NCBI GenBank assembly: GCA_001549895.1
Contig: AP014719.1
Span: forward strand, 992,001-1,056,000
From: Arthrobacter sp. Hiyo8
Lineage (GTDB): Bacteria > Actinomycetota > Actinomycetes > Actinomycetales > Micrococcaceae
Length of the DNA: 64,000 nt
Reading direction: 5' to 3'
Shown here: one piece after another, positions 62,244 to 64,000 of the stretch
Layout: the number at the start of each line of letters is the position of its first letter
Numbering within the stretch: position 1 is the stretch's first letter
Program-made: the position numbers and the translations under genes
Notes under the pieces: generated by a model
Told to the model about the DNA's origin: nothing
Database searches by the model: none
Seen by the model: only the letters and a program-made list of their open reading frames with translations

Positions 62244-62358
62244 ATCGCGCTTGCCCGCCGCCAACACAGCGAAGGCCAGGTCTTCACCCGGGCACCCCGC
62301 CGCGAAAGGAGGGTTGCCGGCCAGCAAGCCGGGGCTGTCGCTGGCACTCATGACCTAT
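62244..62358 (-). promoter_or_regulatory. SAM-IV-type riboswitch upstream of metX
   Basis: On the minus strand conserved blocks occur in order: GGTCATGAGTGCCAGC, CCCCGGCTTGCTGGC, GGCAACCCTCC, GGGGTGCCC, GGTGAAGACC and, at the 3' end, GGCAAGCGCG. These agree with the actinobacterial SAM-IV aptamer as I recall it. The aptamer ends about 15 bases before the metX ATG, next to its GTGAGG ribosome site, so control of translation start is likely. A CATAAT box at 62397-62402 may be its promoter. Confidence 0.88.
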
Positions 62359-62570
62359 GGGAAGAGTCTAGGAAAACCGGACCCCTTCTGACGAAGATTA
62401 TGACAGCTTTGTGACACTTGGCCGCGTTTTGTTCACGAAGCCGGGGTTGTGGATGTCTGAAATTGAAGAGACGGGTGATGCCTGTGTGACTGGAGATAGA
62501 ATTGGGCGCAGCAGTCTGCATCCTTCGGATGTCTCCGCCGCCACTGTGCGTCACAGGAAGATTGAAGCTC

Positions 62571-64000
62571 GTGAAAAAGCCATCCGGCGTCGTTCCAATA
62601 GCCCTGTTCTTGCTGGTATCAGGTTTCACCGTGGGAGTGCCGCTGCCGGCGCACGCCGACACGACTCCGGCAGCACGCGAAGACAGATACGTGGTCCACT
62701 ACGCCGAAGGCACCGACGTTGACGGGAAGACCGCGGAGCTGCGCTCGCAGGGAGTCTCGGTGGACAAAACGTTCACGCATGCCGTGAAGGCCGCGGTCGT
62801 CACGGCGACGCCAGCGAAGGCCGCTGCGTTGGCGAAGTCGAGCCACGTGGCATCGGTCGAGCGGGACACCCCGGTTCGGATTTCGGACACCCAAGCGCCG
62901 GCACCCTGGAACCTCGACCGGACCGATCAGCGCACCCTCCCTTTGTCCGGGAGCTACACCCCGCCTTCGAGCGGCGCCGGGGTTCAGGTCTACATTGTGG
63001 ACAACGGGGTGCTTGGCACCCATGTGGACTTCGGCGGTCGGGTGACCGCGGGGTGGAGTGCCTTCTCGGGGCAGCCCGCCAATGCCCCTGCACCGATCCG
63101 GCAATGCCCGACGCCGGCCACGGGACGCACGTAGCAGGCATCACGGCCGGCAGCACCTACGGCATGGCCAAGTCGGCAACCATCGTGCCGGTGCGGGTCC
63201 TTGGTTGCGACGGTACGGGATACTCCTCCGACGTCATAGCCGGCCTCGATTGGATGGTCCAGCAGCACCAGCCCGGCCAACCCGCCGTCGCCAACCTCAG
63301 CCTCTCCGGACCTGCGAACCAGAGCCTGGACGACGCTGTCCAGGGCGCGATCAATAACGGCATTACCGTCACCTTGGCGGCCGGCAATTCCAGCACGGAC
63401 GCGTGCACGCTGTCCCCCAGCCGAGTGCCTGCCGCGATCACGGTGGCCGCGAGCGACAGCTTCGACCGGCAGGCATCCTTCTCCAACTATGGTTCCTGCG
63501 TCGACCTGTACGCACCAGGAGTCCAGATCACCTCGGATTGGCAGACGTCAAATACCGCAACGGCTGTCCTGAACGGAACCTCGATGGCCTCTCCGCATGC
63601 GGCAGGAGCGGCCGCGATGCTCCTCGCCATGCATCCCTCGTGGAGCCCCGCGCAGGTCTCGGCAACGTTGACCGTCGGCGCAACAGCCGGAATAGTCCAG
63701 TCGACCGGAAACTGCATGCCTAACCGGCTGCTGTACGTCAGCCCGTCGCTCTTTTCGCCGTCGCAAGACCCGTTGGGCGGATTTGCGGCTACAACCCCTG
63801 CAGGCAGCTTGACACGCGGGACGGGACCGGTGGCGTCAACGGGCCGGTCGCCCCGGACAGACGATCAGCGTCAAGGTTGCGGGACGCGGCGGCCTCCCGG
63901 CGACCGGAGTTTCCGCTGTCGCAATGAACATCACGGTGGCCAACCCGACGTCGAACGGCTTCATCACCGCGTACGCCGGCGGAACAAATCGTCCGGCGAC
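62571..64000 (+). CDS. secreted S8 (subtilisin-like) serine peptidase, 3' end outside the window, frame-slipped
   Basis: From GTG at 62571 (AGGAAG upstream). The signal peptide is MKKPSGVVPIALFLLVSGFT...PAHA, followed by an I9-type propeptide (DRYVVHYAEGTDVDGKTAEL). The catalytic triad is Asp in VQVYIVDNGVLGTHVDFGG, His in DAGHGTHVAGITAGSTYG (after a slip near 63095), and Ser in LNGTSMASPHAAGAAAMLL. From ~63780, after another slip near 63830, the text VAPGQTISVKVAGRGGLPAT and SAVAMNITVANPTSNGFITA starts a secreted beta-domain common in Arthrobacter cell-surface proteins. It is an extracellular protease. Confidence 0.9.

Overview
The window is chromosomal DNA from a high-GC actinobacterium. 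Gene order (rpsB-tsf-pyrH-frr-cdsA; dusB-dgt-dnaG next to tRNA-Asn), a SAM-IV-type riboswitch before metX, and protein style point to the Arthrobacter group of the Micrococcaceae (inference; no database search was possible). Most genes are ordinary. More than half of the longer ones are broken by single-base frame slips, and where the frame could be checked it is restored by adding one G or C to a G/C run. This looks like homopolymer under-calling in a long-read assembly, not gene decay, so broken genes are given here as whole genes with the slips noted.

Region by region. 1-9034: a branched-chain amino-acid breakdown locus. It has acyl-CoA dehydrogenase, biotin carboxylase and carboxyltransferase genes (leucine/isovalerate type) under a divergent TetR gene, next to a three-gene 2-oxoacid dehydrogenase operon (E1alpha-E1beta-E2) with a divergent Lrp gene and a perfect CRP/GlxR-type site between them. 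9180-10939: three small membrane or secreted proteins. 11083-16902: two DUF485 + sodium:solute symporter pairs around a LytS/LytTR two-component system, probably carboxylate (acetate/pyruvate) uptake. 16955-21858: DivIVA-domain protein, cdsA, frr, pyrH, tsf, rpsB. 22292-27642: M23 peptidase, acyl-CoA dehydrogenase with a perfect operator-like palindrome, SGNH hydrolase, secreted polysaccharide deacetylase, DUF427 protein. 27656-32411: an IS30-family element beside a LacI-controlled oxidoreductase cluster whose last gene is cut short at the element. 32673-38852: SnoaL-like protein, a CAU tRNA, glycosyltransferase, DMT exporter, CDP-alcohol phosphatidyltransferase, holin-like protein, Bcr/CflA-type MFS exporter. 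39427-43744: two identical tRNA-Asn genes bracketing an MBL-fold hydrolase and a very large secreted deacetylase with duplicated FN3 and sugar-binding-like modules. 43807-48411: dnaG, dgt, dusB. 48470-53504: DesKR-like two-component system with an ABC-2 exporter and a YibE/F protein. 53557-58778: FAD oxidoreductase between two copies of a dispersed repeat, GNAT protein, glyS, DMT protein. 58803-64000: S4 protein, esterase, second SGNH hydrolase, SHOCT-like protein, metX with its riboswitch, and the start of a secreted subtilase.

The best leads beyond routine annotation are: a three-copy palindromic dispersed repeat; several strong operator candidates that fit their neighbouring regulators; the duplicated-module deacetylase between twin tRNA genes; and the truncated aldo/keto reductase at the IS30 edge. 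I found no CRISPR array, no prophage and no recognisable defence system.
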